A stretch of DNA of 45,669 bases from Peronospora farinosa (Eukaryota; Oomycota; Peronosporomycetes; Peronosporales; Peronosporaceae), in assembly GCA_947646735.1 (NCBI GenBank), contig CANTFK010000607.1:1-45669 (forward strand), written 5' to 3'. A program made the translations under genes and the position numbers. Below, in pieces: positions 29,920 to 39,572 of the stretch; positions within the stretch are counted from its first letter, which is position 1; every line of letters begins with the position of its first letter. The notes beneath the pieces are model-generated. The model worked only from the letters and a program-made list of their open reading frames with translations, was not told where the DNA came from and did no database searches.

Positions 29920-32544
29920 TTACCGGTGGGCAAGCTTGGTCGACAGAGTGGACATGGCCTTGACCTTACCATCAGGCACCATAAACATAATGACTGGTTT
30001 ATCGTCCGAGATGTACGGAACGTCCACACGGAAATACCCGCGACGCTCCAGCTGCACAATCTCACCCTCCTTCATGTTGCGAAGCTCGTGGTCACCCACA
30101 GCGTGCATCTCAGCACGCGTGGTCTCCGTGAGAAAGTCGTAAAAGTTGTCGCCCTCCTCCAGCTTGGGCTTGTTGAGCAAATGATCGAACTCTACCAGCG
30201 TGAGGGGCACAAGATCCTGTACATCAGCCAGCCATGTGACTTTCAGCTTCGTCTTCTTAAAGTCGCCTTCTGGAAAATTCTCAGCCTCGACACTCGTGAT
30301 GGTGCCGTCTGCAGCCTTGTTCAACTTCTTGACAATGATGTTGCCATGACGCATAAGAGTCACCTCCTCACCCTCTACAAACTTTGCAACGTCGTCACGT
30401 TCAAGCAGTAGTTTGTTGCAGAAACGTACCATCTTGTTGCCCATGGACGGATCCTTCGGATGGCGAGCTACCGGAATTCCAATTACCTCGCTCGACACAT
30501 TCGTAAGCGTAAGCAACACCGACAACTCCTTGGCAACAGCGAAGTAACGCGGAGCAATCGGATCCAATACCCGCTTGTTGACTGTCCAAAACTTGTCCCA
30601 CTCCATGTCAGTAATACGACGCGAAGCACCCTGGCTTAGAATGAACTCACGCAGCGCATCCACCTGCACACCGCGACGGAGCACACCTTGCACCGTCGGA
30701 AAACGCGGATCCGTCCAGCCTTCCACATGGCCGTTGTCCACAAACCACTGCAATTTCCGCTTCGATAGCACTGAGTACACAAAGTTCATACGAGCAAAAC
30801 TCTGGATAATCACCTTGCGCAGACAAAGCGTGTCGAGCACCCACTGGTACTGAAAGTCACGGTCGTTGTACTCCGTCGTACGCAGTGCATGGGTCACACC
30901 TTCCAAGGAGTCCACAATGGGGCACGCAAGATCATACGTCGGGTACGCCTGGTACTTAGTTCCTGTGCGGTGGTGCGGCGTCGGATTCGAACGGAAGAAC
31001 ACGGGGTCACGCATCGTCTTGTTCTTTGCCTGCATGTCGATCTTGCCGCGCATACAATAGCCCTGAGCCTCCGGGTCGTTCTTTAGCATCTTCTCAAACA
31101 GTGCCAGATTCTCTTCCGGTGTCTGGTCACGACACTTGGAGTTAATGCCCTCCATACGTTCCTCTCGCATTTGTTCCTGTGGCGTGTTGTCCATATACGC
31201 GTTTCCTTCGCGGATCATTTGACGGGCAAAGTCCGTGATCTTTGGAAAATGGTCCGACGTGTACGTCACGACATCCGGTACGACACCAACACGTCTCAAA
31301 TCCGCCAGAATGCTCTGCTCAAACTCGTCCTTTTCCTTGCTCGGGTTCGTGTCATCGAAGCGCACAATGAGTTTGCCGTGATAGTGACGTGCGTAATAGT
31401 TGTTTAGCATACAAGCCTTCATGTGGCCAATATGGAGGTATCCAGAAGGTTCAGGAGGGAACCGCGTCACAACTTGTCCGTCCACAGCGTCCTGTAAAGG
31501 CGGACAGCTTCCTACATCCTTGATCTTCTTTCCATTTCCAGCAGGAATAGCAACCTGATGAGGCTTCAGAGCCTTTAAGGAGCTGTCAACCTTTGCAAAC
31601 AACGTTTGCTGGGCTTCCAAGTGCATCATCCAGCGAGTAACGTACGTATACGATGATAGGTCCACATTTTTCTGCAATAAAGTAAGCTGAGCCCAGATGC
31701 CAATGTCTGCTAGGGACAAAGCATGACCGACAAGAAAAGTCCGTGTCTTAAGCACACGATTCAAAATCTGAAGTCCGCCATCGTTTTCTAAAGTAACGCC
31801 AAGACGAGTGAGACCAAAGTCAAGCCATGCATCAATCTGGGAAGGTGGCAAGGCACCGTCTATGACCATTGCATCCTTTGCTGCCACACCATACAACCCC
31901 AATTCTGGCTTAGTACGAGCCAAATACCGGGCAATGGCAAAGTCGCCAGACACAATTTGGCCATTAGTTCGAGAAAGTGTAGGCACTAAAGTAGAACTGG
32001 TAGTATCACGACCAACATTATAAAAACTTGGGGTGTAGTTGACGAGTTGTGCGACGATGAAACTGGCCCGAGGTAGCTGCCCGGCACTAGAGAACACAAT
32101 AACGCCATCATCTTCAATGGAGAGCGTCGGAAGCTCCATACCTGCATGCAAGGCCTTTTGTAATGTCTTCTTGGTACCGGTATTGGTACCGGTACTGACC
32201 GGTACTGAAGTAGCAGCAGGGACAGCGACCAACTCGTCTGCTACGCCAGACTTGACGGCGTGTTTGTGCGCTTTCTTACGCTCTTTATTGAGCTCTTTCT
32301 TTGATTTCTTAGACGGATCCACAACCGTCGGCTGTTCGGATTGCGTCTTCTTTTCCTTCTTGGCCTTGGGCGGTGGACCAAAGTCTTTGCCTGTCACGGC
32401 TTTAAACTGCGTCTTAAGTGCTAGCAATTGCGCTACAGCCGCTTTGATCTCATCGGCATTACTAGAGTCTTTTGCCGCCTTTAAATCGCGTACTTTGTCA
32501 CCAGCAGCCGCAATTTCAGCAATTAGTTCCGCCTCCGTTGACAT
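29920..32544 (-). CDS. Cytosolic glutamyl-tRNA synthetase with WHEP and GST-like N-terminal domains
   Basis: 874 aa, single exon. Residues about 3-55 form a WHEP-TRS helix-turn-helix (LIAEIAAAGDKVRDLKAAK). A Lys-rich linker follows (about 63-95). Residues about 135-335 resemble the GST-like fold of MARS-complex synthetases (YLARTKPELGLYG, LADIGIWAQL). The class Ib catalytic core starts near 355: H371-I-G-H374 inside FPPEPSGYLHIGHMKA, then THALRTTEYNDRDFQYQW, then the KMSKS equivalent SKRKL (594-598). GWTDPRFPTVQGVLRRG and MEWDKFW separate it from glutaminyl-tRNA synthetase, which differs at these sites. A beta-barrel anticodon-binding domain ends the protein. It charges tRNA-Glu in the cytosol; the WHEP and GST domains suggest RNA or complex binding. 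Confidence 0.95.
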   Translation of the reverse strand: MSTEAELIAEIAAAGDKVRDLKAAKDSSNADEIKAAVAQLLALKTQFKAVTGKDFGPPPKAKKEKKTQSEQPTVVDPSKKSKKELNKERKKAHKHAVKSGVADELVAVPAATSVPVSTGTNTGTKKTLQKALHAGMELPTLSIEDDGVIVFSSAGQLPRASFIVAQLVNYTPSFYNVGRDTTSSTLVPTLSRTNGQIVSGDFAIARYLARTKPELGLYGVAAKDAMVIDGALPPSQIDAWLDFGLTRLGVTLENDGGLQILNRVLKTRTFLVGHALSLADIGIWAQLTLLQKNVDLSSYTYVTRWMMHLEAQQTLFAKVDSSLKALKPHQVAIPAGNGKKIKDVGSCPPLQDAVDGQVVTRFPPEPSGYLHIGHMKACMLNNYYARHYHGKLIVRFDDTNPSKEKDEFEQSILADLRRVGVVPDVVTYTSDHFPKITDFARQMIREGNAYMDNTPQEQMREERMEGINSKCRDQTPEENLALFEKMLKNDPEAQGYCMRGKIDMQAKNKTMRDPVFFRSNPTPHHRTGTKYQAYPTYDLACPIVDSLEGVTHALRTTEYNDRDFQYQWVLDTLCLRKVIIQSFARMNFVYSVLSKRKLQWFVDNGHVEGWTDPRFPTVQGVLRRGVQVDALREFILSQGASRRITDMEWDKFWTVNKRVLDPIAPRYFAVAKELSVLLTLTNVSSEVIGIPVARHPKDPSMGNKMVRFCNKLLLERDDVAKFVEGEEVTLMRHGNIIVKKLNKAADGTITSVEAENFPEGDFKKTKLKVTWLADVQDLVPLTLVEFDHLLNKPKLEEGDNFYDFLTETTRAEMHAVGDHELRNMKEGEIVQLERRGYFRVDVPYISDDKPVIMFMVPDGKVKAMSTLSTKLAHR

Positions 32545-32909
32545 TTTCGTGATGAATTTTATTCTTAGGCTTGAGACGGCAGAACCACGAATGAAAGGGA
32601 GCCTGAAAATGGGTTGTTTTGAGGATATGTGCCGAAATATGGGTACATTTGGGAGCGAATGTTGAGAGTCCAGCAGTTACCGGTATGGTGTTCAATCTCA
32701 CATGTTCAAAAGGTTTAAGACAGGGTTTTATAGATTTAGAAAAGCTGTAAATTGGTTATAGCAGCAACTCAAGGCAAAATATATCACCTTTCCAATTTGT
32801 AGCATATTAACTAAAGTATCTATTATTCGAAGTATCTTACTACTATAAGTATTTTAATTCTGAAGTATTATTCGTAAGTTATATTACATATACGGGAGCA
32901 TGCATGTGC
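32545..32909. other. Intergenic upstream of the glutamyl-tRNA synthetase
   Basis: About 365 bp. The left part is the leader and promoter of the synthetase; the right part (32750-32900) is very AT-rich and holds the 3' end of the PH-kinase gene. Nothing else seen. Confidence 0.5.
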
Positions 32910-35006
32910 TCAGTAAATATATAGTGAAGTGATGGCTTTGGCTTGTGCAGCAAGAGACTCGGGCCTGTCACGCTTAAGAGCTGCCTGGCGTAATCGATAT
33001 GCGACCACGAGTGACGTCGGACGTTTACTCGGATCCGGCAGCAAACAATCATGAGCAAGCTTTTTAATAACTTCCGGGCACGTCACACGTAACAAAGGCT
33101 TCCAGCCATCGGCCACGATCTTGCGCACGAAAGCGTTCTCGTTTATCGAACGGAAGTCGCTGTCGTCGCTGCTGCATTCGCTTAAGGTGCTAACCGCTGA
33201 TTTCTCTCGCTCATGAAATGGCAGCGCACAAGTGTCAATCTCCGACAACACAATCCCGAAAGCGTACACGTCAGAAGCTATGAAGGACTGTGCCCCTCCT
33301 TTAATCAATTCTGGAGCCATCCAACGTCCTGTGCCGTAAGCTCGAGAGCCATATCGGGACGAGCTAGCATTGTTCTCGTGTTTTCCTGCCAACTCGGTGT
33401 CTTTGTCCTCATCAGACAAAAGGTAGTGCGAGAGCCCAAAGTCAGTCAATTTCGCGCGAAGGTCGCTGCGTAATAAAACGTTGGCTGACTTTAAGTCGCC
33501 GTGTACCAGAGGCGGATTAAGCGAGTGGAGATACACGAGCCCTTCGATGATGTCAATAGCCAAACGCCACTGGTATTTTGTCCACGTCCAGATACTTTGA
33601 AATCCACTGTTTGGCCTCGAAGAAGTATCACCCTTGCGCCTGATGGTGCCAAGAAATGTCTTCAGGTCACCCCGAGGCAAGTATTCCATGACAAGAAGCA
33701 AGCTTCTTTCGGAGCTCAACGCTACTCCACGAAACTCGACAATTCGACCGTGCTCTAGCCGCGACATGATACGTATTTCCTCAATAAAACCTAGAATGGC
33801 ACGACGGCGGCCATCACTCCACTTGATAGATAGTGGCGATGAGGTACCGGTCGTGACTTGTTGCAGCAAGTTCTTTACCACGACGTCCTGCGATCGATGT
33901 ATCGCTCGCCATACTTCGCCACATGCGCCAGTAGCCAGCATTTCCTTTTTAACGATTGCATTAAAATCGATACGGTGCGAGAGCAGTTCTTCGTCATCCC
34001 AAATGGATGGAAAGTCTGAGATCAAATGGGAGGGTTTCTTATCCACAACCTTTTCTTTAGACGTCTGCAAAATTTCTGCCGCTACTTTCATTGCCATATC
34101 TTCGACTACCATCGGGTTGCTTGTAACAATAGTCTGGTCCACCTGAACTGGAGATGATGCTGATTTAGATGCTTCACTGACGCTACATTTCACTCTCTCT
34201 CTCCTCCTCACCATTGCTTCCTCTCTTCTTCTGCTTTTGGAACTCGTATTTGAAAACAATCCACTGCCAATTGAATCTCGAAAACTGCTCACAGGCACGG
34301 AATGTCGTCTCTTACATTTTGATGTATCTTCAAACACAAAGTTCGGATCCATTTCCATCTTCTCCTCCGTCTTCTTTTCATCCCCAGTCAAAGTCTGTAC
34401 ATTCTCCTCATGTTTTCCTTTCTGCATCATTTTCTGTTTACGCAATCCGTAGCTGTTCATATGGTACTTAAAGCAGTGTGTCCACACACTACAGGCTTTC
34501 GCCGATACTGCCTTGAAATTCTCTTCTTCTTGTCGATTACAACATTTTTGAATATCTTCACCAAATAACCCTCTCCATGACTCAATAGCTCGTCTCGTCA
34601 TTGACTCCGACATCTGATTCTGATTCTGATCTGCTCGATATCCCTGTACCAGAATAAGTCGATCTCTACGACTCGTGAGCGTCACTCTCGTCAGTATCAG
34701 ATGTTGTAATAGTTTTCGATGCTCTTTTTCTTCATCTGAATAAACATCAAGTGTTGCTTGTTGCGCTTTAAACACGCAAAAACGACGACGATACCGACAA
34801 AAGATTCCCAGTCCTTCTCGACGCCATAACCAGCCTTTTAAACGTATAGGAAGTGCCATAACTTGCTCAGATGAAGCATAAAGAGGATATTGTTCTTCTA
34901 AATATTCGTATATTCCTTCTTCCGGCTCACGTACACTACGCATAGCTACAGAAGCCCCAATAGTGACTCTATCGACCATGTTAAATAATATTCTTATTCT
35001 TTTCAA
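32910..35006 (-). CDS. PH domain plus TKL-type protein kinase
   Basis: 698 aa from 35006; a second ATG at 34979 would give 689 aa and is equally good. Residues about 55-182 look like a PH domain (KGWLWRREG start, RRRFCVF strand, and a final WTHCFKYH helix with its Trp), interrupted by an insert near 123-165. A disordered Ser/Lys-rich linker follows (185-340). The kinase domain at about 350-690 has a glycine loop variant (ATGACGEVW), VVVK, the catalytic loop H502-G-D-L-K506, D522-F-G and MAPE, so it should be active. HGDLK in place of HRDLK is common in oomycete TKL kinases. PH domains bind phosphoinositides, so membrane recruitment is likely. It diverges from AP-1 mu over 162 bp. Confidence 0.9.
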   Translation of the reverse strand: MKRIRILFNMVDRVTIGASVAMRSVREPEEGIYEYLEEQYPLYASSEQVMALPIRLKGWLWRREGLGIFCRYRRRFCVFKAQQATLDVYSDEEKEHRKLLQHLILTRVTLTSRRDRLILVQGYRADQNQNQMSESMTRRAIESWRGLFGEDIQKCCNRQEEENFKAVSAKACSVWTHCFKYHMNSYGLRKQKMMQKGKHEENVQTLTGDEKKTEEKMEMDPNFVFEDTSKCKRRHSVPVSSFRDSIGSGLFSNTSSKSRRREEAMVRRRERVKCSVSEASKSASSPVQVDQTIVTSNPMVVEDMAMKVAAEILQTSKEKVVDKKPSHLISDFPSIWDDEELLSHRIDFNAIVKKEMLATGACGEVWRAIHRSQDVVVKNLLQQVTTGTSSPLSIKWSDGRRRAILGFIEEIRIMSRLEHGRIVEFRGVALSSERSLLLVMEYLPRGDLKTFLGTIRRKGDTSSRPNSGFQSIWTWTKYQWRLAIDIIEGLVYLHSLNPPLVHGDLKSANVLLRSDLRAKLTDFGLSHYLLSDEDKDTELAGKHENNASSSRYGSRAYGTGRWMAPELIKGGAQSFIASDVYAFGIVLSEIDTCALPFHEREKSAVSTLSECSSDDSDFRSINENAFVRKIVADGWKPLLRVTCPEVIKKLAHDCLLPDPSKRPTSLVVAYRLRQAALKRDRPESLAAQAKAITSLYIY

Positions 35007-35168
35007 TCGATGATTGGCTACTGAGGTCGAATCAGAATATCGTGTATCGATTGGTTAAATCTTTTAGAGTAACCTTTTACCCAATCAATAAGATGCAAGT
35101 ACCGGTATCATACCGACTTTATCATACCACGCGGCAGTCCTCAATCCATCATCAAAACTTTGTATAGA
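35007..35168. promoter_or_regulatory. Short divergent promoter with three CCAAT boxes
   Basis: Only 162 bp separate the PH-kinase start (minus) and the AP-1 mu start (plus). CCAAT-type pentamers occur three times: ATTGG at 35014-35018, ATTGG at 35050-35054 and CCAAT at 35081-35085. CCAAT boxes bind NF-Y in other eukaryotes; shared control of the two genes is inference. Confidence 0.5.
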
Positions 35169-36557
35169 ATGGTGTTATCGGCTGTGTTTATCACTGACTT
35201 GAAAGGAAAGGTTATTATCTCACGTAATTATCGTGGAGATATCCCCATGTCTGCATCGAATACATTTACGCATTATGTGCAAGAGAAAGACGACTCGGAA
35301 CAACGTCCTGTCTTCACTGAAGCCGGTTACACGTTTGTGTATCTCAAGGTATGAGAGGGTTACATTTTTGGTCAATGTAACCTCGTAGGATTTTTACCGG
35401 TATACTGACGTCTTTGGTTATGATATTTTTATATTTTGATGTATTGATACACCACACAGCATAATAACCTCTACTTGATGACCGTAACCAAGACCAACTC
35501 AAACGTAGCTTTAATGTTGATGTACCTTACACGAATTTGCAAAGTCTTTCGTGATTATTTTGGGGAACTGGAAGAAGAAAGTATTCGTGATAATTTTGTA
35601 ATTATCTTTGAATTACTGGATGAGACAATGGATCATGGATATCCACAGACAACAGAGGCTCGGATCTTACGGGAATATATTACTCAAGAAGGACATCGAT
35701 TGGAAGCAGCTCCACGTCCTCCTACAGCTTTAACCAATGCCGTTTCGTGGCGTAGTGAAGGAATTAAACATCGAAAGAATGAAATCTTCTTGGATGTTGT
35801 GGAGAAACTCAATCTACTTGTCTCAAGTAATGGCACAGTGTTGCATTCGGAGATTATTGGAGCTGTTAAGATGAAGAGTTATCTATCAGGAATGCCGGAA
35901 CTCAAGCTTGGACTTAATGACAAGGCACTTTTTGAAGCAACAGGTCGGTCTTCTAGTAAAGGAAAAGCTGTAGAGATGGAAGATATCAAGTTTCATCAAT
36001 GTGTACGACTTGCACGTTTCGAGTCGGATCGAACGATCTCATTTATTCCACCTGATGGAGAATTTGATCTTATGACGTATCGTTTAGCGACACACGTGAA
36101 GCCACTCATTTGGGTCGAAGCTGTTGTGGAACCTCATTCACGCTCACGTATTGAGTACATGGTCAAGGCCAAGTCGCAGTTTAAGAGTCGCAGTATTGCG
36201 AACGGTGTGGAGATTGTAATCCCTGTACCTCCTGATGTCGACTCGCCCAGCTTTAAGTGCAGCATTGGCTCGGTGACGTACGTGCCCGATCGTGACGCCA
36301 TTGTTTGGTCCATCAAGCAGTTCAACGGATCTCGCGAGTACCTGATGCGTGCACACTTTGGTCTACCCAGTGTAGACAACCACGAGGCTACAGATGACTG
36401 GAAAGCACCAATTCAGGTCAAGTTTGAGATTCCCTACTTCACAGTCTCGGGCATTCAGGTGCGCTATCTAAAGATCATCGAAAAGAGCGGCTATCAAGCA
36501 TTGCCGTGGGTCCGCTACATTACTCAGAACGGCGAGTACCAGCTCCGCATGTCTTAG
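35169..36557 (+). CDS. AP-1 clathrin adaptor complex mu subunit, two exons
   Basis: Exon 1 (35169-35348) and exon 2 (35460-36557) join in phase 0 across a 111-nt GT-AG intron (GTATGAG, then ACACAG) and give 425 aa. The junction reads FVYLK then HNNLYLM, the conserved sequence at this place in mu chains. Residues 1-140 are the longin-like domain that packs in the AP core; about 170-425 are the mu homology domain that binds YxxPhi sorting signals. The C-terminus (SGYQALPWVRYITQNG) matches AP-1 mu rather than AP-2, AP-3 or AP-4. The complex sorts cargo between trans-Golgi and endosomes. A poly-A signal is at 36578. Confidence 0.95.
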
Positions 36558-36577
36558 ATGTGTATTTTGCTTGGCTC

Positions 36578-36583
36578 AATAAA
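36578..36583 (+). terminator. AATAAA polyadenylation signal of AP-1 mu gene
   Basis: AATAAA lies 20 bp after the stop codon on the coding strand, indicating a very short 3' UTR. Confidence 0.5.
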
Positions 36584-37889
36584 GATGAAGGCTTAGTGCT
36601 GGTTTTCACTCTGCGCATAATAAAGCCGGTGACTGACTGGTAAGACCGGAAAACCCAATTTGCTCAAGGATGGTATGAGCGCACGATGAAAGGCAGGACG
36701 GAAGACAATCATTCGGTAAGTAGACGGTAAGGAAGTGGTAGGGTAATGCGCGGAAAATGCTTTTCTTGGGCTGGACGCTGTTTGCTGAATGTGAAAGGTG
36801 TTAATGAGTAGGTGGTTGTCTTGCTTTACATAGTGGCTGTGATCAGGCTTTTTGGACGTACGATTCAGCGCATATGACATGCCAAATACATTAACAGGTT
36901 CGTCCTAAAGCGTAATTGTCATGCCAGGGTTTGTTGTGGCGCATACTGGTCAATAAGCAGACCAAGGTGTCCACCACCAGCGAGTGACAGTGTATTCCAG
37001 TGTCTTCATACGCGCTTCTAGGATTAATGACAGTGGCCGCAGTTGCATTCGCTCCTCGCCATTGAGCTTTAGCAGAAAGCTGGTATGACTCAAACCCACA
37101 CGTTGTCAGGCACCTGTTTGAAATAATCTACATGCAGTGATGCCCGTAGAAGGTGACTTGGATGTCTGCAAAGTTACAAAACTCAGCCCAGAATGGCCAC
37201 GCGACCATATTTTGATTCAACACTTCATGTCAATATTGCCGCTGCCTACCTGCGCCAGAGACCCTACTCGTGCTGCTGGCTGACGAAAATTTGACTTTCT
37301 TGGAAGGACGCAAGCTTGAGCTTTTCTTTTAGCGTCTATTCTCGAGGACACAGGAGCTTCGCATAGAAATGTCTGTCAGTACGTGCTTCCAAGAATACCT
37401 CGCTTCTTTCGATTGTCCATTCCTAGGTGGACTTGAGTCTGATTGCCACTTATGTTTACAGCACAACAGCAGTCGACAACACCTTTGCGGTATGCTTCGA
37501 AGTCACCAACATTTCATGTTATAGTGCTCTTTTGCCAGCAGGTAATGTCAAACGGGTCTTATAAAAATGCTAAGATGGTGTATGAGGTGCTGAAGCCTCC
37601 CACTAAGACAGTCTTGTAGATCACGCGCCTAAGTCTGAAAGCAACTTCCACAACCAAACATCTTAAATCACATCTTGTTACGAACATCTCTGCCGTCTTG
37701 TGCAGTGTACCAGCAAAAACATTGTCCAGGTGAAACAGCGCTTGATGCTTCAAGGTTGGTGTCAAAACTGTCGAGATCCAAATGACGCCTTCGCTGAGCG
37801 GCAGCGAGTGCAGCAAGAACCTGCGGCATATCTGAGATAAAGCAAAATGCCAACTTGAGAAGTCATCCCAACAAGACCTTGTCCAATCA
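36584..37889. other. Intergenic between two convergent genes
   Basis: About 1.3 kb between the AP-1 mu 3' end and the ARP6 3' end. Frames at 36593-36880 minus and 37559-37816 minus show no domain. Its base composition is less AT-rich than other gaps, so a decayed gene is possible, but nothing is recognisable. Confidence 0.45.
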
Positions 37890-39433
37890 TTAGAAGCGCT
37901 TCAGACAAATGTTGCTTCCATGCTCTTCGTACTCCTTCCTGCTTACGACGCGTTCAGACAGCGCGTCCGAGCCCGCTAAAGAACAGCAACCTTGCCATGC
38001 TGCGAGTACTGGACTGCAGTAACATAACACAAGCAAGCCAGCGAATCAACACACATAAATACCAAAAGAATCAGAGAACAACCATCGAGACAAGACTACT
38101 TACTCTGTTGGCACGTGAAGACCAATGTCAAAATCGACGGGCGCCAACGACCGTAAATCGCGCTCGAGTCGCTGCCGAAAGTTCTTAAATTTGGTGTTGC
38201 CCCCAACCAGCAAGATGTTTGCGTAAAAGGCATCTGAGAGCTCTTCCGGGCACGTCTTAACAGCCTGGACGATAGCCTCTGCGATTCCCGCCTGGTGAAT
38301 ACCAATATCTGTTGGATTGAACAGCACCTCCGGCACCGTTATCATTTCGACCCCCATTTCCAAGGCCTGTTCCTCTTCGGGAGCCTTCACAGGCTGTTCT
38401 TCATCGATCTCGGGCTCATCATCTTTTACATCATCTCCACGGCATCTTCCCTCAAAAGTATAGACAAAGTCAGGCAAAATCCAATGCTTCCTTTCCTGTC
38501 GATCAGTATGATATCGATGAAGGTCGTTTTCAAATTCCATAGAGCAATAGCAAAGTGCCTCTTTCAAGTCATTCATCACTCGTGTATCATCCATAACATT
38601 CCACTGACGAAATGATACAATCTCCTTGAGATAATTTGTCAGTAGTTTGCCACCGACATTAATACGTTTCACACCCGGTGTATAAACTTTTCCGTCAATC
38701 ACCGGTACCACATGAGTAAATGAAAAGCCCGAGTCTACTACAAGATGACACGACGACGTCGAAAACCGAAGTAGATCTTCATCTAGAGACGTCAATGGAT
38801 CGACCATCTTGATCTTGTTTCGGGAACTTTTGCTTGCTTGAAACTCACGTTCACAGTGTTCAGAGTAGGACAGCACACAAGTCTCAGCTGCACTAACACG
38901 AGCGTAGGACTGGAAATTCAATTCTTCAAACACCACTTGATCCATACTCTCATTCACGACTGTAGGGGCTAGTAATGGAGATGTAACGACCAATGAATAC
39001 TCGATCGGATCCTTCACCTGAAGTAACTGCAGTGACATATCCATCATCCATTAGTCAGTCAAAAGAACGTCACGACCGACAACTTCAACTTCAACTTGCC
39101 TCGTCTGACATAACATATGTCCACAGTTCTGACTCGATGTTCCAATTGACACAGTACCCCCTGCTCACACGTCACAGACAAAATGGTAACCTTAGTATAC
39201 CCTACTAACCCCACCCTAGTCTAATGTTGTAACCTCTGAACAGGCCGTAAGTAGCGCAACTTTGCACGCTGCCGCTCAAGTTCCTGCAGCTTTTGACCCA
39301 TATAAATAACCGACGGATGAGCAGACAGAGACGCTACATGGTTTGCAAGAATCGAAACAGTTGGAGATACACCAGGAGCGACTACCGACGCCTTGAGTGT
39401 TGCTCCACCGGCATCTAGTGCTACCACTTTCAT
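37890..39433 (-). CDS. ARP6: Actin-related protein 6, four exons
   Basis: Exons on the minus strand are 39433-39234, 39160-39115, 39026-38104 and 38013-37890; phases agree at all three junctions and give 430 aa. Exon 1 starts MKVVALDAGGATLK, the actin-fold phosphate loop, and ends YLRPVQR. The 46-nt exon 2 (GYCVNWNIESELW) supplies the block that follows in ARP6 proteins. Exon 3 holds VVDSGFSFTHVVP and RINVGGKLLTNYLKEI, both diagnostic of ARP6 rather than actin, plus an acidic insert. Exon 4 (AAWQGCCSLAG, RKEYEEHG) is the usual C-terminus; without splicing the frame stops at 38100. ARP6 is a subunit of the SWR1/SRCAP remodeller that deposits H2A.Z. Intron 2 begins GTTATG, a weaker donor. Confidence 0.93.
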
Positions 39434-39572
39434 CTTGAAAGTGAGGTTACAGTGTAACCAAAATGTTGTACGAACGTTGCTTGTTATATACCAACTTTTC
39501 TATTCATTGAATATCACCCAATCAGCAACTTATATGTTAACGGTGATAGACAAAACATAGCGGTGAGGGGAC
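39434..39572. promoter_or_regulatory. Short divergent promoter between two chromatin genes, one CCAAT box
   Basis: Only 139 bp lie between the ARP6 start codon (minus) and the chromodomain gene's start (plus). A CCAATCAG box lies at 39518-39525. With so little space the two transcripts probably share promoter elements, which is inference. Confidence 0.5.

Noticed and set aside
32039..32665. 208-codon plus-strand frame
   Set aside because: Antisense shadow of the Ala/Lys-rich N-terminus of the glutamyl-tRNA synthetase.
36593..36880. 95-codon minus-strand frame downstream of AP-1 mu
   Set aside because: Abuts the AP-1 mu poly-A site and shows no domain; not enough to call a gene.
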